Shown: positions 24,169 through 31,719 of the stretch, piece by piece | Position numbering within the stretch: position 1 is the stretch's first letter | Layout of the letters: every line of letters starts with the position of its first letter | NCBI RefSeq assembly: GCF_011516645.4 | Contig: NZ_CP088285.1 | Span: forward strand, 1,612,001-1,676,000 | Direction: 5' to 3' | Source of the DNA: Bradyrhizobium septentrionale | GTDB taxonomy: Bacteria > Pseudomonadota > Alphaproteobacteria > Rhizobiales > Xanthobacteraceae | Length of the DNA stretch: 64,000 nt | Notes under the pieces: generated by a model | Told to the model about the DNA's origin: nothing | What the model saw: only the letters and a program-made list of their open reading frames with translations | The model's database searches: none | Translations under genes and position numbers: made by a program

Positions 24169-24415
24169 AGCGCTCGGAGCCGAAGACCAACGGGTTCAAG
24201 AAAAACTAGCACGGTTATCGTCGTAAATGCTGAAAAGTAATCCAACACTCGCGTACCAATTGCGAACAAATTGCCGCATTCCGCGCCCCTGTCCTTTGGG
24301 ACAATGGCCTCAAGACCAATAGAGCCTGGTCGGGCCGTGTCGTAGTCATTGCACGCGGACAAGCATTTTCGAACCGCTACGGACGCCGCAAGGTCATAGT
24401 GAAGAGGGTTGGTCC

Positions 24416-25084
24416 ATGTTCGCTCGCGTCAATGTCAGACCGGCCAATGTACCGAGTGTCCTCGGTGGGCTGACCGCCCCGCACGCCAACTTCATCACCA
24501 GCGAATTCCACTACAGAAGGGGCGCCGAGATCTACGGCGAGGCGGAGCCCGCGGAGTACGTCTACCAGGTCGTTTCCGGGGCCGTCCGCAGCTACAAGCT
24601 CCTCTCCGACGGACGGCGTCAGATCGGTGCTTTTCACCTCGTCGGGGACATTTTCGGCCTTGAGAACGCCGAAACTCATCGCTTCACAGCCGAAGCCGTC
24701 GTCGACACGGACGTGCGCCTGATCAAGCGTATGAGCCTCGAACGGGTGGCGCATTCCGATTCCGCCCTGGCTCGCAACCTGCTGATCATGACCACGAGCA
24801 ACCTGCAGCATGCCGAAGACCACATGCTGCTGCTCGGCCGCAAGACCGCGTTGGAGCGGGTCGCCGCGTTTCTGCTCGAAATGGATCGCCGGCTGACCGG
24901 CGTCGGCGTCGTCGCCCTGCCGATGTGCCGGCGCGATATCGCCGACTATCTCGGGCTGACCCTCGAGACCGTATCGCGTGCGCTATCCAAGCTGCACGCC
25001 TACGGAGCCCTTGACTTCCTCGGCTCGAACCAGCGCGAAATCATGCTGGTTGACCGCGACCAGCTGTCCAGGCTGGACAACTGA
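24416..25084 (+). CDS. Crp/Fnr-family regulator, FixK-like
   Basis: The 222-residue protein has a cyclic-nucleotide-binding-like domain (about 25-115, SGAVRSYKLLSDGRRQIGAFHLVGDIFGLE), a dimer helix and a C-terminal winged helix with LPMCRRDIADYLGLTLETVSRALSKLH. It lacks the N-terminal cysteine cluster of FNR, which groups it with FixK. The recognition helix ETVSR (184-188) has the Glu, Ser and Arg that read TTGAT half-sites. Cys171 occupies the position of the redox-sensitive Cys183 known in B. japonicum FixK2, by motif position. GAGG lies upstream of the ATG. It is a candidate regulator of the seven boxes in this window, although a FixK2 encoded elsewhere is equally possible. Confidence 0.9.
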   Translation: MFARVNVRPANVPSVLGGLTAPHANFITSEFHYRRGAEIYGEAEPAEYVYQVVSGAVRSYKLLSDGRRQIGAFHLVGDIFGLENAETHRFTAEAVVDTDVRLIKRMSLERVAHSDSALARNLLIMTTSNLQHAEDHMLLLGRKTALERVAAFLLEMDRRLTGVGVVALPMCRRDIADYLGLTLETVSRALSKLHAYGALDFLGSNQREIMLVDRDQLSRLDN

Positions 25085-25092
25085 CCGGGACG

Positions 25093-25533
25093 CTATGAGG
25101 ATCTCGTGAGCGTCCCCTGGCGTTCGATGGTCTTTTGCAGCACCTCGAACAGGACCGCAGTCGACCAGCCGAACATCAGAATACCGTTCATGGCGGCCAT
25201 CGGTCCGACCAGCCGCCACTCCTTGACCGGGATCACGTCGCCATATCCGAGCGTGGTGTAGTTCACAAAGGCGAAATCGAGCAGATTGCTGCCGGCCGGC
25301 GCCGCACCGATCACAAGATAGGCCAGTGACCACACCATGATCTCCAAGGTGTGAGCCACCATAAGGATCAGCGCGGTCGTCACCATCACGCCGCTGAGCT
25401 GCAACCCAAACCGACCCGCGGCACTCAGGGCCACGTTCCGCATCAGTCCGATCACCAAGACGGTGAATAATGAGTGGAGCACGATGTTGATCGCGCTGAC
25501 CGCCGATCCAACGATGAGCTGCAACAATATCAT
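25093..25533 (-). CDS. two-TM potassium channel family protein
   Basis: A 146-residue membrane protein with several hydrophobic helices and one pore loop. The selectivity filter is FVNYTTLGYGDVIP (TxGYGD type, about 92-103), followed by a final helix MAAMNGILMFGWSTAVLFEVL. No regulatory RCK domain is attached. It would form a tetrameric inner-membrane cation channel. The ATG overlaps the stop of the AI-2E family gene as ATGA, so the two are translationally coupled. Confidence 0.88.
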   Translation of the reverse strand: MILLQLIVGSAVSAINIVLHSLFTVLVIGLMRNVALSAAGRFGLQLSGVMVTTALILMVAHTLEIMVWSLAYLVIGAAPAGSNLLDFAFVNYTTLGYGDVIPVKEWRLVGPMAAMNGILMFGWSTAVLFEVLQKTIERQGTLTRSS

Positions 25534-26609
25534 CGCTCACCCGCCAGCCGGGCGCGATCGTCCCGAATCCACGCTGTGATCAACTCCCAGGCGACCGCGA
25601 GAATGATTGGGCCGATGAACAGGCCCACGATGCCGTGGGCAAGCGTGCCTCCGATCACGCCGACGAAGATGACGAGCGCCGGCGTGGTCAGGCCTCGCCC
25701 CATGACCAGCGGCTTCAGCACATTGTCGAGGACGCCGACGACCAGGAAGAACAACGTCAGGGCCAGCGCCGTCGGGAAGTCCTTGGCCAACCAGAGCCAG
25801 ATGATGACGGGAAACAGCACGATCGCCGCCCCGATCTGCACGATCGTCAACAGCATGACCACAAACGCCAGCAGCCCCGCGCTCGGAATCCCTGCCAGCT
25901 TGAAGCCGATGCCGGCCAGCAGTGATTGCAGGACAGCGACGCCGATCACACCTTGTGAGACTGCCCGGATTGTTGCGCCTGCAAGGTCGAGGAAGTGCTC
26001 GCTCTGCTCCGGCACGATGCGGGACAGGAAGCCCCTGCATGCCGCGGCAAGCTGCCGCCCGTGCGGAAACAGAAACCCTGCCACGACGACCGCCAGCAGA
26101 AACTTCAGCATCCCGACCCCGGCATTGCCGGCGAACGCAAACAAGGTGCCGGCCAGGGGCTTCAGATGCGGCACGGCCTCGCGCAGCACGGCGCGCAGAT
26201 TGGTCGACGCCCGGTCCCAGAGCTCGTAGAGCGGGCCGCCGATCAGCGGCCAATCCTTGATCTCCGGCATCGGCGATGGCACGACGACGTTGCCGGCGCT
26301 CAGTTGTTCGGCGAGCTCCCTCATCCCCTCCACCGCCCCGATCCCGAGCCAGGCCGCCGGTCCGATGACGACGGCCAATGCGATCGAGGTCAGGACAAGG
26401 GCGGCGATGCCCGCATGGCCGCCGAGCATCCCTGTGAGCCAGTTGAAAACCGGATAGAGCGCGACCGCGAGCACGATGCTCCAGGCCAGGATCGGCACGA
26501 ACGGGCGGACCAGGACGAACGACCAGTAGATCAGCAGCGCCAGCAATCCGAGGCGAATTGCGAACTGGATGAACTCGTCTCCGGCCACGAGCTGGCGAAG
26601 GGTTTTCAA
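25530..26609 (-). CDS. AI-2E family transporter (TqsA/PerM-like)
   Basis: A 359-residue polytopic membrane protein with about eight membrane segments. The family pattern is clear: the N-terminal LVRPFVPILAWSIVLAVALYPV, the central LRAVLREAVPHL periplasmic part, and the C-terminal DNVLKPLVMGRGLTTPALVIFVGVIGGTLAHGIVGLFIGPIILAVAWEL. Members export autoinducer-2 or act as Na+/H+ antiporters; substrate is not decidable here. The start is TTG at 26609. FixK box E is centred 74 bp upstream, and the downstream K+ channel gene overlaps by 4 bp, suggesting joint ion homeostasis. Confidence 0.88.
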   Translation of the reverse strand: MKTLRQLVAGDEFIQFAIRLGLLALLIYWSFVLVRPFVPILAWSIVLAVALYPVFNWLTGMLGGHAGIAALVLTSIALAVVIGPAAWLGIGAVEGMRELAEQLSAGNVVVPSPMPEIKDWPLIGGPLYELWDRASTNLRAVLREAVPHLKPLAGTLFAFAGNAGVGMLKFLLAVVVAGFLFPHGRQLAAACRGFLSRIVPEQSEHFLDLAGATIRAVSQGVIGVAVLQSLLAGIGFKLAGIPSAGLLAFVVMLLTIVQIGAAIVLFPVIIWLWLAKDFPTALALTLFFLVVGVLDNVLKPLVMGRGLTTPALVIFVGVIGGTLAHGIVGLFIGPIILAVAWELITAWIRDDRARLAGER

Positions 26610-26676
26610 GAACGTGCTCTCGATTGAGCGTCAATAGGCACGCAGGAAGCGGTGCCATCGCCTTGGCACGCATCGC

Positions 26677-26690
26677 TTGATCCAGATCAA
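26677..26690. promoter_or_regulatory. FixK/FNR-type box E
   Basis: TTGATCCAGATCAA is a perfect TTGAT-N4-ATCAA palindrome. It is centred 74 bp from the AI-2E family start (26609), which gives a leader of about 33 nt if bound at -41.5. It is 119 bp from the ATG at 26803, so it could also serve that gene. Confidence 0.72.
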
Positions 26691-26802
26691 GCGTCGGCTG
26701 CTGCCGGCTGGCAGGCTTGTCTCCGCATGATCCGGAATTTGCCATGAACTTGCCCGCCGTTTCGATCACGGCTGCGCGTGTCACCCCGATGTGGAGGACG
26801 TC

Positions 26803-27216
26803 ATGAAGGACGCCAAAACCTTGCTGGCTTTGACCCTGCTTGCGAGCACGATTGGCGTTGGCGTGAGCCAGGCGGCCCCGCTACCGACCAACATCGCTGT
26901 CATGAAAGGTGCGGTCGACAACAGCGCCGTTCAGGTCCGTTGGGGCGGCTGGGGCGGCGGCTGGCGCGGTGGCTGGGGCTATCGCGGTTGGAGAAGAGGC
27001 TACGGCGGCTGGGGTTATCGCGGATGGGGCGCTGCCGCTGCCGGCGCGATTGTTGGCGGAGCCATCGCAAGCTCGGCCTATGGCGGGTATCCCTACTACG
27101 GCGGCGGATATGGTTATGGCTCCGGCTACGGCGCCGGATACGGCTATTGCCCGCCTGGCGGAGGTTACGGCTATTCGCCGGCCTACTACGCCCAGCCGCG
27201 CTATTACGGTTGGTAG
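26803..27216 (+). CDS. small exported Gly/Tyr/Trp-rich protein
   Basis: The protein has 137 residues from ATG at 26803 (GGAGG 7 nt upstream; an ATG four codons earlier has no site). A signal peptide (to about residue 25, SQAAP) is followed by a low-complexity mature part. WGGWGGGWRGGWGYRGW repeats come first, then a short hydrophobic AAAAGAIVGGAIASSAYGG segment and Tyr/Gly repeats ending in PRYYGW. Such glycine-aromatic proteins are common, uncharacterised envelope proteins in Bradyrhizobium. Function unknown. Confidence 0.78.
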   Translation: MKDAKTLLALTLLASTIGVGVSQAAPLPTNIAVMKGAVDNSAVQVRWGGWGGGWRGGWGYRGWRRGYGGWGYRGWGAAAAGAIVGGAIASSAYGGYPYYGGGYGYGSGYGAGYGYCPPGGGYGYSPAYYAQPRYYGW

Positions 27217-27252
27217 GTCGGCCGTTGGGCGCCTAGCTCGCCTTCAGTCACG

Positions 27253-27570
27253 TCACCGGAGGCCGAGCAACGAACGTCGATAGCCGCTATCGCGCGCTTC
27301 GTTCCTGCACACGAAACTGCCGTCAAGGCCCCTGCCATAACGGCTCTGGCCTTTGAGATAATAGCGGCCGCGGCGGAAATCGAGCCAGACCACGGTATCG
27401 CCAGGACAATGCCGCTGGGCCTGGGCGTCATAACGGAAGGACGTTAGCGGCAGCGCGACCGTTTGTTGTGCAGAACAGAACAGGACAATCGTTGCCGGGA
27501 GCCCGATTCCGAACCTTGCTGCCAGTTGGCCTCGACGTCCGGTCGAATTTGCAACTATTTTGACGCGCAT
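27253..27570 (-). CDS. small exported cysteine-containing protein
   Basis: A 105-residue protein. A hydrophobic export segment (about 20-38) is followed by a compact domain AQRHCPGDTVVWLDFRRGRYYLKGQSRYGRGLDGSFVCRNEARDSGYR. The motif HCPxDTVVW...YYxKGxxxYGxxxxGxFVCRxEA recurs in small rhizobial exported proteins, from memory of the family rather than a search. Its two cysteines may pair. The ribosome site is weak, so the start is uncertain. Function unknown. Confidence 0.65.
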   Translation of the reverse strand: MRVKIVANSTGRRGQLAARFGIGLPATIVLFCSAQQTVALPLTSFRYDAQAQRHCPGDTVVWLDFRRGRYYLKGQSRYGRGLDGSFVCRNEARDSGYRRSLLGLR

Positions 27571-27670
27571 TCATGGCCCCGGACTGGTGTCTCCGGTCGC
27601 AGGCGCCGAACTCATCACCGACATCGGTTCGCTGAGCTTTCAGAAGAGAAGCTCGAGATGAGAGGCTCGC

Positions 27671-27796
27671 TCAGAGCGACAGCAATCCAAAGGCAAACGC
27701 GACAGTCGACAGCATCCCGGCCGTCATGACCGTCAACCTGAAGGCAAAGTCGCCGTCGATCGCTTCAAGCCAGCGATGAAACGCTCGCCGAAACAT
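27671..27796 (-). CDS. possible 41-residue single-span membrane peptide
   Basis: A short leftward frame from ATG 27796 (GGAAAGG about 7 nt upstream) gives MFRRAFHRWLEAIDGDF, then a hydrophobic helix LTVMTAGMLSTVAFAFG ending LLSL. An in-frame ATG at 27823 would add nine residues. A basic N-terminus followed by one membrane helix is typical of small membrane proteins, but there is no other support, and the rest of 27571-28017 shows no gene. Confidence 0.4.
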   Translation of the reverse strand: MFRRAFHRWLEAIDGDFAFRLTVMTAGMLSTVAFAFGLLSL

Positions 27797-28017
27797 GTCG
27801 CTGCCTTTCCCCATGATGGTCATGGTAGATCACGGAGAAATCGAGTGACCAGTGCAGCTTGTGCCAGACAATTGGAATTGCGTGCGACAAGCTGGCTCAC
27901 CCAATCGGACTATAATAGCCCGGTTGACCGCGCGGCGCCCTGAATGGCGAATGACCTGGCAGCCTTGTCGGCGACAGCTCGCGCGCCGGAGATCAAAGTT
28001 CCAACCGTGTGGAAAGC

Positions 28018-29649
28018 TCAGCGCTTTGCGCCTCCCTTGTTCCCTGTCGCGGCTTCGTAGGCATCGCGATAGCCTCTGGCGATGGCCCGGACACCTCGTC
28101 CGATATCGTCGTAGACATCGTCAGGGAGGTTCGCGAGCGATACCCGAAGCGACCATTCCGGTGCATCGAAGCCGCCTCCGTTCAGCAGCACGATTCCGTG
28201 AGCTTCGGCCAGCCTGAACGCGAGATCCAACGGGTGGACATTCTTCTTCAGGTGTTCAACGGCATCGTCGCCGATGTTCTTTCGAGCCCAGAACTCGAAA
28301 TCGATAAGGCCGTAATAGGCATCGTAATTCGGGTTGGGGGTTAGCTTGTCAGCAAGCCCGAGCCCGTCGAGCAGCGACCACAGGCGTTTGTTGACGATTT
28401 CCATGCAGGCCGCCTGATAGGCCTTTTTCACGTCCAGCATCTCCGAGAGCGAGAACAGGCTCATCATCACCTGCTGCGGCAACGACAGTCCCGCGGTGTG
28501 ATTGAGCGCCACGTCGCGGCTGTCGGCCACGATGCGGTCGATCAGCTTGAGCTTGCGCGGCTCCAGCGTCAGCGGCCCGTAGCGCTTGTCGAGCGCTTTC
28601 ACGGCGGCGTCCGGTAGCTTGGCGATCATCTTGTCGAAGATATTGTCTTCGTGGATGGCGATGGCCCCTAACCGCCATCCCGTGCAGCCGAAATACTTCG
28701 AATAGGAGTACACGCCGATGGTGTTGTGCGGAAGCTCGCCGAGCAGCGAACGGAAGTTGTGCACGAACGTTCCGTAGACGTCGTCGGTGAGGATCATCAG
28801 GTCGGGGCGCTTGGTCTTGACCAAATTGGCCAACTTGGCAATCGTCTCCTTGCTCAACGCCATCCCCGGAGGATTGGACGGATTGACGACGAAGAAGGCC
28901 TTAACCTTCGGATCTTCCAGCTTTTTGATTTCCTCGTCGGTGAACTGGAATTTGTTTTCCTGCGGAGCCCTGATCTGAACGACCTTCAGATCGTAGTCTT
29001 CCAGGTGCGTCATCTCGATGTAGGGCGTGAAAATTGGCGTCGCCAGCGCAATCGTATCACCAGGCACGAGCAGCCGATTGGCCTTCAACGACTTGAAGAG
29101 ATAGCACATCGCCGCCGTGCCGCCCTCGACCGCATAGATGTCGAATTTTCCGGCCGGCCGGGGCTCGCCGCAGACGGCCCACATCAGATATTCGTGCACG
29201 ATCTTTTCGTTGTGCACCAACATGCGGTCCGGCACCGGGTAGTTGTCGCCGATGATCGAATCGACCAGTTCGTGGACGAAGGCGTCGGGATCGAAGCCGA
29301 ACTTCTTGACCGCAAAGGGCAGCATCTCGGTCAGGAAGCTCGCGCCCGGCATGTCCTTGTGCTGGGCGAGCCAGGCCTCGAACCGCCCGGCAATGCCCTT
29401 TGCCTGCGGCATGCCGCCGATGCCCGCCGGGTGCTCAATCACCCGCTTGCTCTCGGTGATGGCGAATTGTCCGAGCAGGAAGAAGCCCTCGCGTGGCGTG
29501 GTGGCGACCCAGTTGGGGTTGCCCCGCCCGGCGTTCAAAAAGGCCATCTGACTTTGCTTCGAAGCGCTCTTCGCGAGATTGATCAATTCGTCCTTGATCT
29601 CGAAGGGGCTCAACGCCTCAAATTTCTTTAAGGTCAGAAGATCGGCCAT
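28018..29649 (-). CDS. asdA: aspartate 4-decarboxylase (bifunctional aspartate transaminase/decarboxylase)
   Basis: The protein has 543 residues from ATG at 29649 (GGGAG upstream), the normal size for AsdA. It is a fold-type I PLP enzyme with GRGNPNW (41-47), IVNPSNPPG-type VVNPSNPPGMA (254-264), DDVYG and the PLP lysine in YSYSKYFGCTGWRLGA (Lys about 318). It converts L-aspartate to L-alanine and CO2 and takes up a proton. Paired with an AspT antiporter it forms the classic aspartate/alanine proton-motive cycle. Two AspT genes lie divergently upstream. FixK box F is 104 bp upstream of the start. Confidence 0.94.
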   Translation of the reverse strand: MADLLTLKKFEALSPFEIKDELINLAKSASKQSQMAFLNAGRGNPNWVATTPREGFFLLGQFAITESKRVIEHPAGIGGMPQAKGIAGRFEAWLAQHKDMPGASFLTEMLPFAVKKFGFDPDAFVHELVDSIIGDNYPVPDRMLVHNEKIVHEYLMWAVCGEPRPAGKFDIYAVEGGTAAMCYLFKSLKANRLLVPGDTIALATPIFTPYIEMTHLEDYDLKVVQIRAPQENKFQFTDEEIKKLEDPKVKAFFVVNPSNPPGMALSKETIAKLANLVKTKRPDLMILTDDVYGTFVHNFRSLLGELPHNTIGVYSYSKYFGCTGWRLGAIAIHEDNIFDKMIAKLPDAAVKALDKRYGPLTLEPRKLKLIDRIVADSRDVALNHTAGLSLPQQVMMSLFSLSEMLDVKKAYQAACMEIVNKRLWSLLDGLGLADKLTPNPNYDAYYGLIDFEFWARKNIGDDAVEHLKKNVHPLDLAFRLAEAHGIVLLNGGGFDAPEWSLRVSLANLPDDVYDDIGRGVRAIARGYRDAYEAATGNKGGAKR

Positions 29650-29746
29650 TGGACACTCCCGGGGGATGCGAGCTGTTGAATGGAGGCGGACAGGCTCCTT
29701 GCCTGCACGATAGCGCCAAGCATGATCGGCGGCCGGTGACGAACCT

Positions 29747-29760
29747 TGATCTATGTCAAC
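29747..29760. promoter_or_regulatory. FixK/FNR-type box F (asdA side)
   Basis: TTGATCTATGTCAA fits TTGAT-N4-ATCAA with one mismatch. It is centred 104 bp upstream of asdA. Binding at -41.5 would give a leader of about 63 nt. Confidence 0.65.
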
Positions 29761-29876
29761 GATCCTTTGCGCAGGCGCCGCGACCGCAGCGACGGATAGC
29801 CGCGTCACGATGCAATCTGCGCACCACGCGGTAGTGTCGGCAAGGCGATGAAATCGCAGCGCTCTCGCAGTTGCGA

Positions 29877-29890
29877 TTGACATAGATCAA
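29877..29890. promoter_or_regulatory. FixK/FNR-type box G (aspT side)
   Basis: TTGACATAGATCAA fits TTGAT-N4-ATCAA with one mismatch. It is centred 129 bp upstream of the first aspT gene at 30013. Together with box F it occupies the 363-bp asdA/aspT divergent region, one site per direction. Confidence 0.65.
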
Positions 29891-30012
29891 CATCCTTCTC
29901 ACCAGCTGCCGCCTGATGTCGATCGGTACAGTTGCTCGCCCTTTTCGGCCCGCTGCGCGAGATCGAAGCAAGCGCATGCCGAAGCCCCAGGACAGCATGA
30001 ACGGGTGACATC

Positions 30013-31704
30013 ATGATCGATTGGTTCTTCCAGACGCTCCGCACCTATCCCGAAATCGCGATCTTCCTCTCGTTGGCCCTGGGCTACTATTTCGGATCCT
30101 TCACCTATAAGGGCCTCGGTCTCGGCGCCGTCACCGCGACGCTGGTCGCCGCGGTCATCATCGGCCAGATCGGAATCACCATTTCGGGTCCGCTCAAGCC
30201 GTTCTTCTTCCTGATGTTCCTGTTCGCCATCGGTTATGGCGTCGGACCGCAATTCGTGCGCGGCATCGCGCAGGACGGCGTTCCGCAGGCGATTTTCGCG
30301 GCCGTGGTCTGTGTGTTCTGTCTTCTCTCTGCGTATTTCGGCGCGAAGATCGCCGGCTATGACGTCGGATCGGCTATCGGGCTCTATGCCGGCTCACAGA
30401 CGATCTCCGCGTCGATGGGGCTTGCAACCGACGCCGTCAATCGCCTTGGCCTGCCCGCAGACGAAGCCAAAAAGCTGCTGGATGCCATGCCGGTCGCCTA
30501 TGCCGTGACCTATATTTTCGGCACGGTTGGATCGGCGATCGTGCTGGCCCTGCTCGGGCCTGCGCTGCTCGGCATCGATCTCGAGACCGCATGCAAGAAA
30601 TATGAGGAAGAGCACGGCGGCAAGAAGCAGCTGGGCGGCCCGGGGACGGCCTGGCACCAGTTCGACTTGCGCGCCTACCGCGTTCGCGAGCGCGGGCCGG
30701 TCGTCGGCAAGACGGTCGAGCAGGCAGAAGCGCTGATTCCCGATCAGCGCATCTTCGTCCTCCGGCTACGGCAAGGTGGACAGATCGTGGAGGCAACCTC
30801 CGACACCGTGATTCACGCCGGCGATGTCGTCGCCGTAGCCGGCCGCCGCGATGTGCTCGTGCAGCTGATCGGCGAGCAGGCGGAGGAAGTTGACGATCGC
30901 GAGCTGCTTGCGGTGCCGATCGAGGGCGTCGATGTCTACGTGACCAGCAAGGACGTCGATGGCAAGACGCTGGAGCAACTGGCGAAAGCGCCGGGCGCTC
31001 GCGGCGTATTCCTGCGCAAGATCAGCCGGGGCGCGATCGCGACCGAGATCCCGATTCTGCCGAACACGAAGATCAACCGGGGCGACATCCTCACCCTGGT
31101 GGGCCGCACACGCGATGTCGCCGCCGCGACGACCATGCTGGGCCGGCCGGATCGCGCGACCGACATTGCCGACGTCGCATTCATCGGCGCAGCCATTGCG
31201 ATCGGCGCCCTTGTCGGCGCCTTCGTCTACAAGATCGGAAGCGTGCCGCTCACTTTGTCCACCTCCGGCGGCGCGCTGATCTCCGGTCTGTTTTTTGGCT
31301 GGCTCCGATCCGTGCACCCGACGTTCGGGCGGATCCCGTCACCCACCGTGTGGTTCATGAACTCGGTCGGCCTGAACGTCTTCATTGCGGTGGTCGGCAT
31401 CTCCTCGGGACCGGGATTTGTCGCCGGATTGCAAAAGCTCGGCTTCAGCCTGTTCCTCTGGGGCGTCGTCGTGACCACGGTGCCGCTGATCCTGGCGATG
31501 TTCGTCGGCAAGTACGTGTTCCGTTTCCACGACGCGATCCTGCTCGGATGCTGCTCCGGCGCACGTACGACCACCGCCTCGCTGGGCATGATCAATGATC
31601 GCGCGAAGAGCCAGATTCCCGGCCTTGGCTATACCGTCACCTACGCGGTCGGAAACACGCTGCTGACGATCTGGGGCATGGTGCTGGTGATGATGATGAC
31701 ATAG
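30013..31704 (+). CDS. aspT: aspartate:alanine antiporter AspT, copy 1
   Basis: The 563-residue inner-membrane protein has the AspT layout: an N-terminal membrane block (about 1-180, [21 protein letters not shown] and [16 protein letters not shown]), a central cytoplasmic part with two RCK_C-like domains (about 205-375, [22 protein letters not shown] and GRTRDVAAA), and a C-terminal membrane block with [26 protein letters not shown]. AspT exchanges aspartate for alanine. With aspartate decarboxylation inside the cell this generates proton-motive force. It lies divergent from asdA and 15 bp before a second copy. Confidence 0.92.
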   Translation: MIDWFFQTLRTYPEIAIFLSLALGYYFGSFTYKGLGLGAVTATLVAAVIIGQIGITISGPLKPFFFLMFLFAIGYGVGPQFVRGIAQDGVPQAIFAAVVCVFCLLSAYFGAKIAGYDVGSAIGLYAGSQTISASMGLATDAVNRLGLPADEAKKLLDAMPVAYAVTYIFGTVGSAIVLALLGPALLGIDLETACKKYEEEHGGKKQLGGPGTAWHQFDLRAYRVRERGPVVGKTVEQAEALIPDQRIFVLRLRQGGQIVEATSDTVIHAGDVVAVAGRRDVLVQLIGEQAEEVDDRELLAVPIEGVDVYVTSKDVDGKTLEQLAKAPGARGVFLRKISRGAIATEIPILPNTKINRGDILTLVGRTRDVAAATTMLGRPDRATDIADVAFIGAAIAIGALVGAFVYKIGSVPLTLSTSGGALISGLFFGWLRSVHPTFGRIPSPTVWFMNSVGLNVFIAVVGISSGPGFVAGLQKLGFSLFLWGVVVTTVPLILAMFVGKYVFRFHDAILLGCCSGARTTTASLGMINDRAKSQIPGLGYTVTYAVGNTLLTIWGMVLVMMMT

Positions 31705-31719
31705 CCGCGGCGAGCGACG

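Noticed and set aside
26909..27283. 124-codon frame overlapping the Gly/Tyr-rich gene
   Set aside because: Alternate frame of a repetitive GC-rich gene; the 26803 frame has the signal peptide and ribosome site.
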